A program made the position numbers and the translations under genes. A stretch of 64,000 bases of DNA from Polyangiaceae bacterium (GTDB lineage: Bacteria > Myxococcota_A > Polyangia > Polyangiales > Polyangiaceae), in assembly GCA_025936115.1 (NCBI GenBank), contig JAICTZ010000019.1, positions 1 to 64,000 on the forward strand, written 5' to 3'. The notes below the pieces were generated by a model, which had not been told where the DNA came from, made no database searches, and worked only from the letters and a program-made list of their open reading frames with translations. Of the stretch, positions 17,319 through 25,305 are shown piece by piece (the first letter of the stretch is position 1; each line of letters opens with the position of its first letter).

Positions 17319-18563
17319 CTAGGCTTTTTCGGCCGGGTTCGCGCGCTGCGCCGCCACGATTTCGAGCACCTCGGCGTCGTCGAGCACGTGGTCGGACGCG
17401 CGCGCAGAACGGAGCAACCGCTGAACGAGCGCCTCGTCCGCCGCCAATCCGCGGAGTGACAGCCAGTGCTCGACGTTGGCGCGCCCCGACATCGGCCCGA
17501 TGCACACCTCCTGCGCACGCCCGACCGCCGACGACGGCAGCGCGCCGTACACCCGCTCGGAAAGCCATGCATCCTGGCGCGCCGCCTTGCGGATGGCGGC
17601 GGCGTGCACGCCGGTCGCCGTGCGGAAGGCCCCTTCCCCCACGAGCGGGTGGTGCGCCGGGATCTCGACGCCGAGCAGCGTCGATGCGCGCCGGCAGTAC
17701 TCCGCGAGCCGCGTGAGATCCTCGGGCCACGCGCCGTCGAGCGAGAGGTTCAGGGCGAAGAGCTCGATCGGCGTGTTGCCGGCCCGCTCACCGACGCCGA
17801 GCACCGTGCCGTGGACGCGATCGACGCCGGCTCCGAGCGCCGCGAGTGCGTTCGCGAGCGCAAGTCCGCGATCGGCGTGACCGTGCCAATCGAGCGCAAC
17901 GTGCCGCCGGCGTTCCGCGAGGAACGCGCGCGTGAAGCCGACCAAGCGCCGCACGCCCGCGGGCGTCGCGTAACCCACGGTGTCGCAGAGGCAGAGCCGC
18001 GTCGCGCCCGCGTCGAGCGCCGTCGTGAAGAGCGCGCGCAGGGCGTCGGGGTGCGAGCGCGTCGTGTCTTCGGTGACGAACGCCGCGCTGAGGCCCGCGC
18101 GCACGAGCGTGTCGATCGCCGCGGCCGTGCGCGCTTGCAGCACACCGAGCTCCCAGCCTTCGACCCTCGCGCGGATCGCGCTCGCGCCGACGAAAGCGTG
18201 ACCTTCGAGCACCGAGCCGCTCCGCTCCGCGACGGCGACGATCGCGCGCATGTCGGCCTCGAGCGTGCGGCCCGCGCACACGACCCCGAGCCCGAGTGCG
18301 GCTGCTTCTTTCGCCAAGCGCACGATCGCGCTCGCCGCAGCCGGCGAGACGGCGGGTAGCCCGAGGTTCACGGCGTCGATGCCCGCGCGCCGCATCGCGA
18401 CGAGCAGCTCCGAGCGCTCGTCGAGCGTCGGCTGCCGTACCGCCGTGCTCTGCAGCCCGTCGCGCAGCGTGTCGTCGAGCAGCGCCACGGGACGCCCTGG
18501 AGCCCGCGGCTCCGGCGCGTTCCAGTCGTAAACCAGCGACGATAGCTCCGGGTGAACCGCCAA
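17319..18563 (-). CDS. 2-isopropylmalate / homocitrate / citramalate synthase family enzyme
   Basis: A 414-aa DRE-TIM metallolyase that condenses acetyl-CoA with a 2-oxo acid. It has DDTLRDGLQ at about residue 29, the metal-binding HGHADRGLALAN at about 225, GVGERAGNTPIE and a C-terminal SGRANVEHWL. The second position of RDGxQ is Leu rather than the Glu or Asn common in LeuA and NifV, so the substrate cannot be assigned. The only start before the first conserved block is TTG at 18563. Its neighbour is glutamate dehydrogenase, which makes 2-oxoglutarate, the homocitrate synthase substrate; that is a hint only. Confidence 0.82.
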   Translation of the reverse strand: MAVHPELSSLVYDWNAPEPRAPGRPVALLDDTLRDGLQSTAVRQPTLDERSELLVAMRRAGIDAVNLGLPAVSPAAASAIVRLAKEAAALGLGVVCAGRTLEADMRAIVAVAERSGSVLEGHAFVGASAIRARVEGWELGVLQARTAAAIDTLVRAGLSAAFVTEDTTRSHPDALRALFTTALDAGATRLCLCDTVGYATPAGVRRLVGFTRAFLAERRRHVALDWHGHADRGLALANALAALGAGVDRVHGTVLGVGERAGNTPIELFALNLSLDGAWPEDLTRLAEYCRRASTLLGVEIPAHHPLVGEGAFRTATGVHAAAIRKAARQDAWLSERVYGALPSSAVGRAQEVCIGPMSGRANVEHWLSLRGLAADEALVQRLLRSARASDHVLDDAEVLEIVAAQRANPAEKA

Positions 18564-18636
18564 GCGCCCTATCCCAGCACTCTCTCGAACAGTCGCAAAT
18601 CCCGAGCGCTCGACCGGCCGTCGCCCTCCTCGAAAC

Positions 18637-18661
18637 GCCCCGGCCCGCGCGCGGCCGGGGC
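18637..18661. other. Perfect GC-rich hairpin in a divergent promoter region
   Basis: Nine-base arms GCCCCGGCC (18637-18645) and GGCCGGGGC (18653-18661) flank a 7-base loop. It lies between the divergent synthase and radical SAM genes. There is no T-run, so a terminator is unlikely; a regulatory site is possible. Confidence 0.6.
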
Positions 18662-18712
18662 TCGGATCCGGGCTTAACGCTCGCCGAGTGATAGCGTTCC
18701 CTCCTTCCCCCG

Positions 18713-20251
18713 ATGCCGAGCGAAGCCACCCGCAAGCTCATCCGCGCGCGCCTCGCGGCCGAAATCGGTCGCATCGAGCGCTCGGCCCCGACGCGCGTCG
18801 CCCTCGTCTACCCCTCGCCGTACCACGTCGGCATGAGCTCGCTCGGCTACCAGAGCATCTACGCCACGATCCAGCGCATGCCGGGCTTCGCCTGCGAGCG
18901 CGCGTTTCTTGCCGACGAAGGCGATCGGCCCGGCGCCACGATCGAGCGCCCCGTCACGTACGAGACGCTCTCGGAGCTCGGCCAGTTCGGCATCCTCGCC
19001 GTGAGCGTCGCCTATGAAATGGAGCTCGCGGGCCTCGTGCGCCTGCTCGACGCCGCCGGCATTCCCGCCTTCGCGAGCGAACGCGACGAACGCGCGCCGT
19101 TCATCCTCGCGGGCGGGCCGCTCACGTTTTCGAACCCCCTGCCGCTCGCGCCGTTCGTCGACGCCATCGTGATGGGCGAGGGCGAAGGCGTGACGGAGCG
19201 CTGCCTCGAGCTCATTGCGGACGCTCGCACCAAAGCGGACGCGATCGCCGCGCTGGCGAACGAGCCGCACGTCTTCGTTCCCGCCGTCCACGGCGACACG
19301 CTGCCCACGCCGGGCACCTGCGACGACGCCCTTTTACCGGCCACGAGCGTCATTCGCACGCCGCACACCGAGCTCTCGAACATGTTCCTGATCGAGGCCG
19401 AACGCGGCTGCTCGCGGGGTTGCACCTACTGCGTCATGCGGCGCTCGACGAACGGCGGCATGCGCCTCGTCCCCAAAGAGACCATTTTCGAACGCATTCC
19501 CAAGGACGCCCACAAAGTCGGCCTCGTGGGCGCCGCCGTCAGCGACCACCCGCGCATCGTCGAAATCGTTACGACCCTCGCCGAGCGCGGCCTCAAAGTC
19601 GGCCTCTCGAGCTTGCGCCCCGATCGCCTCAAAGACGAATTCGTCCACGCGCTCAAGCTCGCCGGCTACAAGACCCTCACCACGGCGCTCGACGGCCCGA
19701 GCGAGCGGCTCCGCGACCTCATCGAACGCCGCGGACGCGAGCCCCACTACCTCCAGGCCGCAGAGCGCGCGAAAAAGCACGGCATGGATTGCCTCAAGCT
19801 TTACCTCATGGTCGGCTTGCCCGGCGAGACCGACGCCGACATCGACGAGTGCGTCACGTTCGTGAGCGAGCTCTCCAAAATCGTCCCCATCGCGCTCGGT
19901 GTCGCGCCCTTCTGCTCGAAGCGCAAGACACCGCTCGACAACATGCCTTTCGCCGGCGTGCGCATCGTCGAAGCCCGTCTCGCGCGGCTGCGCCGCGGAC
20001 TCAAAGGCCGCGCCGACGTGCGTCCCACGAGCGCGCGCTGGGCATGGGTCGAGTGGGTGCTCGCGCAAGGTGGGCGGCCCGAGGGCGCGGCCCTGGCGGC
20101 TGCCGTGCGCGCAGGCGGTCGTTTTGCCGATTATCGCCGTGTTTTCGGCGAGCTCGGCAAAACGCCCGAGGGCACGGGCTACGCCGAAGCGAAGACGCCG
20201 ATCGCACCCGAGCGCCTCAAGCTGAAACGGCAGCTCGCGACGATTGGGTAA
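18713..20251 (+). CDS. Radical SAM protein with B12-binding-like N-terminal domain
   Basis: A 512-aa protein. The N-terminal 200 residues (RVALVYPSPYHVGMSSLGYQSIY, then ILAGGPLTFSNPLPLAPFVD) match the cobalamin-binding-like domain that precedes the radical SAM core in this group. The [4Fe-4S] cluster motif CxxxCxxC is Cys-Ser-Arg-Gly-Cys-Thr-Tyr-Cys at about residues 233-240. KLYLMVGLPGETDADIDE at about 365 is the conserved later strand of such methylthiotransferase-like enzymes. The substrate is not known. It sits convergent to ttcA with 15 bases between stops. Confidence 0.88.
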   Translation: MPSEATRKLIRARLAAEIGRIERSAPTRVALVYPSPYHVGMSSLGYQSIYATIQRMPGFACERAFLADEGDRPGATIERPVTYETLSELGQFGILAVSVAYEMELAGLVRLLDAAGIPAFASERDERAPFILAGGPLTFSNPLPLAPFVDAIVMGEGEGVTERCLELIADARTKADAIAALANEPHVFVPAVHGDTLPTPGTCDDALLPATSVIRTPHTELSNMFLIEAERGCSRGCTYCVMRRSTNGGMRLVPKETIFERIPKDAHKVGLVGAAVSDHPRIVEIVTTLAERGLKVGLSSLRPDRLKDEFVHALKLAGYKTLTTALDGPSERLRDLIERRGREPHYLQAAERAKKHGMDCLKLYLMVGLPGETDADIDECVTFVSELSKIVPIALGVAPFCSKRKTPLDNMPFAGVRIVEARLARLRRGLKGRADVRPTSARWAWVEWVLAQGGRPEGAALAAAVRAGGRFADYRRVFGELGKTPEGTGYAEAKTPIAPERLKLKRQLATIG

Positions 20252-20266
20252 TTGGGGCCGCCGCCG

Positions 20267-21106
20267 TCACTCCGCGTCGCCCAGCGGCACAGCGAGTGAA
20301 CGCCCGAGCGTGAGGAGCGGCACGCGCGTCTCGTCGCTCTCGTTCGCTTCGACGAGCCCGAGTTTCGCGCGGAGCTCGTGATCCAAGAGGTGCGTCGGCC
20401 GTACGTTGCCGAGCGCGGCCAAGAGATTGCGCCGCACGTTCGGGTTTTCGGCCTCGAGCGTCGCGAGCAACGTCTTGACGCGCTTGCGCTGGAGCTGCTC
20501 CTGCGAGCCGCACAAATCACACGGAATGATCGGAAATTGTCGCTCTGCCGCGAACGCTTCGAGATCGGCTTCCGCGGCGTAAACGAGCGGACGAATCACG
20601 ACGTTGCGCCCGTCGTCCGACCGCAGCCGCGGCGGCATCGCTTTGATTTGTCCCGAGAAGAACAAATTGAGCAGCAGCGTCTCGAGCACGTCGTCGCGGT
20701 GATGACCGAGCGCGATCTTGGTCGCGCCGAGCCGCACCGCCGTCGTGTAGAGGATCCCACGCCGCAACCGCGAGCAGAGCGAGCAGGTCGTCTTACCGGC
20801 GGGCACCTTCTCTTTGACGACCGAGTACGTGTCCTCCTCGACGATCTCGAAGTCGTACCCCTCGCGCCGAAAGTAATCCGGCAAGAGCGTCTTCGGAAAT
20901 CCCGGGTGGCCCTGATCGACGTTGACCGCGACGAGCGAAAAGTCGAACGGCGCGCGCCGCGCAATCTCGCGCAGGAGGTAGAGCAAGGCGTGCGAGTCCT
21001 TGCCGCCGCTCATGGCGACCATCACGCGGTCCCCGGGCTCGAGCAGCGCAAAGTCGCCGCTCGCGCGCGCGACTTGCGAAAGCAGGCGCTCCTCGAGCCG
21101 GGTCAT
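20267..21106 (-). CDS. ttcA: tRNA 2-thiocytidine biosynthesis protein TtcA-like
   Basis: A 279-aa PP-loop ATPase that adds sulfur to cytidine 32 of tRNA. The ATP loop SGGKDSHALLYLLREI lies at about residues 34-49. Two cysteine pairs that hold the iron-sulfur cluster in the family are present: CSLCSRLRRG near 115 and IPCDLCGSQEQ near 195. KIALGHHRDDVLETLLLNLFFSG between them is characteristic. Divergent from the thioredoxin-like gene. Confidence 0.9.
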   Translation of the reverse strand: MTRLEERLLSQVARASGDFALLEPGDRVMVAMSGGKDSHALLYLLREIARRAPFDFSLVAVNVDQGHPGFPKTLLPDYFRREGYDFEIVEEDTYSVVKEKVPAGKTTCSLCSRLRRGILYTTAVRLGATKIALGHHRDDVLETLLLNLFFSGQIKAMPPRLRSDDGRNVVIRPLVYAAEADLEAFAAERQFPIIPCDLCGSQEQLQRKRVKTLLATLEAENPNVRRNLLAALGNVRPTHLLDHELRAKLGLVEANESDETRVPLLTLGRSLAVPLGDAE

Positions 21107-21192
21107 GAAGTCCCGGCGTTTTGCCGCGAACCCCGGCGTGCCGCAAGTGGACGCGGGAGGCGCCCGCTCGCCCGGAGTGGTAAAGAGGGACC

Positions 21193-21858
21193 GTGAGCTT
21201 CTCGCAGATCGCGCAAATGGTCGTCATCGTGCTCGCCTTCTTCGGCGTTTACGGCTTCGTCGCGACCGCGCGCGACGGCGAAACCCGCCGCGCCTGCACC
21301 GCCCTCTGCGCCCTCCGCCCCGATTACGCCGGCCGCAACCGGATGGCGCCCGACTTCGAGCTTCCCGGCCTCGACGGCCGTCCCGTCCGCCTCTCGAGCT
21401 TCCGCGGCAAGACGGTGATTTTGCACTTCTGGACGAAGACGTGCCGCCCCTGCCTCGAGGAGCTGCCGCACATCGCCGACTTCGCCAAGGTGCTCAAGCC
21501 CTACGCGGGCAAAGTCGAGCTCATCACCATCACGACCGACGAGAGCGCCGAAGACGCGCGCGCGACGCTCACCTCCGTCATCGGTTCGACGAACGACTTC
21601 ACGGTCCTCATCGATCCGGACGGCGACAAGGTAGTCAACGGGAAGTACGGCACCAAGCTCTTCCCCGAAACCTGGTTCATCGATCCCAAGGGCGTCATCC
21701 GCGCGCGCTTCGACGGCCCGCGCGACTGGGACAACGCGCTGCCGCTCGATCTTGCCCAAACGCTCACGGCGCCGATTCCTTGTGAAGTCGCCTACTCGGG
21801 CGGCAAACCCACCGGTCCCTTCGCCGGTCTCTGCGGCGAGGTCTCGCCAGGCAGCTGA
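21193..21858 (+). CDS. TlpA/ResA-like thioredoxin, membrane-anchored
   Basis: A 221-aa protein starting at GTG 21193. An N-terminal hydrophobic segment (residues 5-24) anchors it in the inner membrane with the thioredoxin domain outside. The domain begins APDFELPGLDGRPVRLSSFRGK, has the redox pair Cys84 and Cys87 (TCRPC), and a cis-Pro region FPETWFIDPKG. The likely role is reduction of periplasmic disulfides, for example in cytochrome c maturation. Four further Cys occur outside the active site (residues about 35, 39, 197, 216), which is unusual. Confidence 0.87.
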   Translation: MSFSQIAQMVVIVLAFFGVYGFVATARDGETRRACTALCALRPDYAGRNRMAPDFELPGLDGRPVRLSSFRGKTVILHFWTKTCRPCLEELPHIADFAKVLKPYAGKVELITITTDESAEDARATLTSVIGSTNDFTVLIDPDGDKVVNGKYGTKLFPETWFIDPKGVIRARFDGPRDWDNALPLDLAQTLTAPIPCEVAYSGGKPTGPFAGLCGEVSPGS

Positions 21859-21906
21859 GCTCGCTCGCCGGCAGGCGCCTCGGCGGCTCTACGGACGGAC
21901 GAAAGC

Positions 21907-22554
21907 ATGGCGAGCGAACCCGAGGGGGACGAGCAGAGCGACGAGCAGCCGTCGAACCCCGTGACGGCAATCGCGCGCGTGATCCTCGACGCGGTTTCCG
22001 CCATCCCTGCGACGACGGAGCAAGCCAACACCTCGCCGCGCGAGCGGGCACGCGGCATCGTCATGCACGCCGCGCTGCGAGCCGCGGCGTTTTCGGGCGC
22101 CCTCGCGCTGCCGCCCGGACCCTGGGGCGTGCTCACGATCTTGCCCGATCTCGCGACGGTTTGGCGCATTCAAGCGCAGATGGTCGCCGACCTCGCGGGA
22201 GCGTTCGGCAAGACGGCCGAGCTCAAGCAAGAACAGATGCTTTACTGCTTGTTCAGGCACGCGGCCGCGCAGCTGATGCGCGACTTCGCGGCGCGCGCCG
22301 GCGAGCGCATCGTCTTCAAGCAAGCGAGCCTCCGCGCGTTCCAGACGATCGCGACCAAGCTCGGCGTCAAGGTCTCCCAACGCGCCATCGCCAAGTCCGT
22401 CGCCAAATGGCTGCCCATCGCGGGCGCCGCCGGAGTCGCGGGTTACGCCTACTTCGACACGTCACAAGTGGGCGCGACGGCAGTCGAGCTCTTCGAACAC
22501 GAAATCGCGACAGCGGCCGCTACCGACGACGAAGCATCAGGCAAACAGGCGTAG
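21907..22554 (+). CDS. EcsC-like family protein
   Basis: A 215-aa protein with no signal peptide. The part ALALPPGPWGVLTILPDLATVWRIQAQMVADLAGAFG (residues 60-96) is characteristic of EcsC-like proteins, with an amphipathic helical pattern suited to membrane surfaces, followed by a Gly/Ala-rich hydrophobic stretch near residue 170 (WLPIAGAAGVAGYAYFD). EcsC proteins were named from a Bacillus transporter operon but have no proven activity. No transporter is adjacent here. Confidence 0.65.
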   Translation: MASEPEGDEQSDEQPSNPVTAIARVILDAVSAIPATTEQANTSPRERARGIVMHAALRAAAFSGALALPPGPWGVLTILPDLATVWRIQAQMVADLAGAFGKTAELKQEQMLYCLFRHAAAQLMRDFAARAGERIVFKQASLRAFQTIATKLGVKVSQRAIAKSVAKWLPIAGAAGVAGYAYFDTSQVGATAVELFEHEIATAAATDDEASGKQA

Positions 22555-22601
22555 TTCACGGCGCCGAGCGGCCGCTCAGCGCGCGCGCGGGACGCCGCTC
22601 G

Positions 22602-22964
22602 TCAGTCGCCTTCGTATTCGCAGCGTGCGTCGCAAGTCTCGTGGACGATGACGCGCTCGAGTGCGGGCAGCGCCGGGCGGATGTGTTCCCACAGCCAGCG
22701 CGCGAGATTTTCGCTCGTCGGGTTCGCGAGCCCCGGCACGTCGTTCAGGTAATTGTGATCGAGCTGCTCGAAGAGCGGCTGCCACACGCGATCGACCTCG
22801 CCGTAATCGATGAACCAGCCAGTGCGTTCGTCGACGGGACCGCGCACGGCGAGCTCGATCTTGAAGCTGTGGCCGTGAAGCCGCTCGCACTTGTGACCCT
22901 TCGGCACCTCGGGCAAACGATGCGCGGCTTCGAAACGCAGCTCTTTGATCAGACGAACTTTCAT
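22602..22964 (-). CDS. queD: 6-carboxytetrahydropterin synthase
   Basis: A 120-aa enzyme of the PTPS/QueD family that makes 6-carboxytetrahydropterin for queuosine synthesis. Zinc ligands His15, His30 and His32 are in place, the catalytic Cys26 lies in CERLHGHSF, and the catalytic Asp/His pair is in FIDYGEVDRVW and LDHNYLND. TSENLARWLWEHI and IVHETCDARCEYEGD complete the family pattern. Other que genes are not in the window. Confidence 0.93.
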   Translation of the reverse strand: MKVRLIKELRFEAAHRLPEVPKGHKCERLHGHSFKIELAVRGPVDERTGWFIDYGEVDRVWQPLFEQLDHNYLNDVPGLANPTSENLARWLWEHIRPALPALERVIVHETCDARCEYEGD

Positions 22965-23070
22965 GACGCCGGTTTAGCACCGGAGCCGCGTCATTGCGTC
23001 TTACGCGTTTCTGAGCCAGCTCGAACCAGAGTTGACACGAGGCGTGCGGTGCCGCACCCGAGCGACACCG

Positions 23071-24300
23071 CTAGAGCGCGCGGATCGCGCTATACCAGCG
23101 GCCGGCGAGGAACTGCGCCCCGGTGTCGTCCGGTTTGACACCGTCCGTGGTGTTCGCGGTGTCGAACCCGGTGTTCAGATCGACGACGCGCACGCGGGAG
23201 TCGGTCGTGCTCACACTCGCGACCCAGCCGGGCATGGCAGCGTTCAAGTCCGAAAGCCGCGAGGCGCAGCTCGCGTTACATGCGGCGGTCGACATCGGCG
23301 GCAAGAGCCCGACGAGCAACGTGACGTGCGGATTGACGCTGCGAAGCTTCGCGAGGATCGCGGAGTAGGCGTTCTGCACGTCGGCCGCGCTGCTCATCGT
23401 GTTCAAGAAATCGTTCGAACCGAAGAGCATGAGCACGATGTCCGCGGGTCGCCCCTCGAACCAGGCAGCAAGATCGGCCGAGGATCCCGTGTACGGATCT
23501 CCGCCGGCATCCGTGTGCAGGGACGTCGGGGAGAGCAAGTCGCTCACGCGATAGCCAGCGTGTCCCTCGCTGTTTTTGTCGTACGCGGTGGGCATGCAGG
23601 TGTCGGTGCTGGTCCGGCTGCCCACGAAATCGAAGGCCGGATACGCACCGTCGTGGAGCTGACTCCAAAGGAAGGCGCGCATACACGTCCCGGCCGTGAT
23701 GCCGTCACCGAGCGGCATGATGCGGATCGGACCTGCGCCGCCTGTCCCAGCCATGCCGCTACTACCGGCCGAGCCAGCGGTCATTCCGGCACTGCCGCCC
23801 GCGCCGCCACCTGCGCCGCCACCGACTGCGCCACTGCCACTTACGCCGCCGACTCCGCGACCTCCCGCTCCGCCAGTCCCTCCCGCGGCCGCCTCGCCCG
23901 CGCCGCCTTCGCCGCTGGCGCCACTGTCACCGCTGTCGCCTCCCGCCGAACGACCGCCGCTCGACATGCCTCCACGGCCAGCGTCGCCGCCTTGCGCAAC
24001 CGTCGCTCCCGCTTGCGACATGCCGCTTCCGCCGCCCGACCCGCCGTGTCCGGAGCCTCCGCCCGTGCTGCTGCGGCCGGCGTCGGCACCGACGCCACTC
24101 GTGCCGCCGCGCCCTGCTTTGCCTCCGGAGCCCGCGCCGCCGCTCGCGCCGTTCGCCTGACAATGGGCGTCAACGCAGGTCTCGGCCCCGTGGCACTCGC
24201 TGTTCTTGGTGCACGATCCGTATGAGCTCACGTCCGTCATGCCTGCAACCACCTGACACGCAGCTAGCCCGACGACACACACCCAAGCAGCGAGACGCAT
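23071..24300 (-). CDS. Gly-rich lipoprotein with a catalytically degenerate SGNH (GDSL) domain
   Basis: A 409-aa lipoprotein: signal peptide with lipobox GLAAC, a Cys-containing segment CTKNSECHGAETC, a Gly/Ser/Ala linker to about residue 185, then an SGNH-hydrolase fold. The block that should read GDS reads GDG (PLGDGITAG, residue about 198), and the block that should read DGVHP reads DGVKP, so nucleophile Ser and catalytic His are both replaced, while the Asn block (FGSNDFLN) is kept. The ATG at 24300, with AAGGGG seven bases upstream, shares a base with the preceding stop (TGATG). It is the third gene of the kinase operon. Likely a binding protein rather than an esterase. Confidence 0.85.
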   Translation of the reverse strand: MRLAAWVCVVGLAACQVVAGMTDVSSYGSCTKNSECHGAETCVDAHCQANGASGGAGSGGKAGRGGTSGVGADAGRSSTGGGSGHGGSGGGSGMSQAGATVAQGGDAGRGGMSSGGRSAGGDSGDSGASGEGGAGEAAAGGTGGAGGRGVGGVSGSGAVGGGAGGGAGGSAGMTAGSAGSSGMAGTGGAGPIRIMPLGDGITAGTCMRAFLWSQLHDGAYPAFDFVGSRTSTDTCMPTAYDKNSEGHAGYRVSDLLSPTSLHTDAGGDPYTGSSADLAAWFEGRPADIVLMLFGSNDFLNTMSSAADVQNAYSAILAKLRSVNPHVTLLVGLLPPMSTAACNASCASRLSDLNAAMPGWVASVSTTDSRVRVVDLNTGFDTANTTDGVKPDDTGAQFLAGRWYSAIRAL

Positions 24301-25292
24301 CACCACACCCCTTCAAGGCTGAGCTCGCCGCCATGACGACTCGCGCTCACCCGCAAAGGACCGGGCGCCCCCCGAGCGGTGCCCGGTTTTGCGGAGCTGG
24401 GCGCGCTGAGAAGAAGGTAGCCGCCGACCACGACGCCGACGATGCCGAGACCGATACCGATGTTACTCGCCCACGCTGCAGTGTGAGCGTCGTGGCTGAG
24501 GTCGATGCCCTTGGGCGAACAGGTTTCTTGCGGCGCCGGACACTCTTTGTCCACCTTGTTCTGGGTCGACAATGCGGAGACGCCGAAATAGGTGCCGACG
24601 CCGAGGGCCACGACTCCCGTCCCGAGGATAGTCCAACCGAGAACATTGCTGTGTTCCGCGGTGGCGGGCGCCTTGTCTCCAGTCGTGGCGCGAGGCTCTG
24701 GGGACGCGGGCGCAGTAGCGAGCGTCAATTCGGGGACCACGATCACCTTGCGCTCTGCCACGGCCATCTGGAGCGGGCTTGTCCAGCCGGCGTGGCCAGC
24801 CGCACTCGACTCGAGCCGGTGCGGTCCCGGATCGACGGCGATTGGCGTACCCCACGCAGCTGGCCGTACCGCGGCTCCGTCGAGCAGCACCTGCTGCTCC
24901 GGCGTGGCGCCGGCAACCTGGATCGTGAGCAACGGAACCTGCGGCTCGAGCGTGGCGAGGTGCTCGCGCGCGACTTCGAAACGATCGGTGCGGTTGTCAC
25001 GGCGCGCGACGCTCAACGCCTCTTTGAAGTCGGACCACGCGGTCGCGAGTCGGCCTTGCTTTTCATGGCACACCGCGAGGTTTAGCAGCGTGCCCCCGCT
25101 CGGATCGAGAGCCTGACTCTCCGCTAACTTCGGACACGCGTGGGTGAAGTCACCGGCCTCCATCAGCCGCCGGCCGTCTTCGAAGAGCGATTGCGCCAAA
25201 CCGCGGTCAGCCTCCGTCGGAGAGGCTGCGGCCGTGGTCGAGCGCAGCGTCAGCGGGCCAACGAGGGCGAGGAAAAGAAGGATTCGTTTCAC
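24300..25292 (-). CDS. TPR/PEGA-like exported membrane protein, kinase partner
   Basis: A 330-aa protein starting at GTG 25292, 13 bases after the kinase stop. Signal peptide to about residue 22 (TLRSTTAAA), then a TPR-like helical block (ADRGLAQSLFEDGRRLMEAGDFTHACPKLAESQALDPSGG), a PEGA-like beta domain (VLLDGAAVRPAAWGTPIAVDPGPHRLE) and two hydrophobic helices near residues 215-240 and 277-298. This architecture accompanies Ser/Thr kinases in many Polyangiales. The frame stays open further upstream (to 25517), but that part is a shadow of the kinase tail. Its stop overlaps the start of the SGNH lipoprotein gene. Confidence 0.85.
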   Translation of the reverse strand: MKRILLFLALVGPLTLRSTTAAASPTEADRGLAQSLFEDGRRLMEAGDFTHACPKLAESQALDPSGGTLLNLAVCHEKQGRLATAWSDFKEALSVARRDNRTDRFEVAREHLATLEPQVPLLTIQVAGATPEQQVLLDGAAVRPAAWGTPIAVDPGPHRLESSAAGHAGWTSPLQMAVAERKVIVVPELTLATAPASPEPRATTGDKAPATAEHSNVLGWTILGTGVVALGVGTYFGVSALSTQNKVDKECPAPQETCSPKGIDLSHDAHTAAWASNIGIGLGIVGVVVGGYLLLSAPSSAKPGTARGAPGPLRVSASRHGGELSLEGVW

Positions 25293-25305
25293 GGCGACCG
25301 CTTGC

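Noticed and set aside
23760..24160. GC-rich repetitive block as a minisatellite
   Set aside because: It codes for the Gly/Ser/Ala linker of the lipoprotein, with irregular units.
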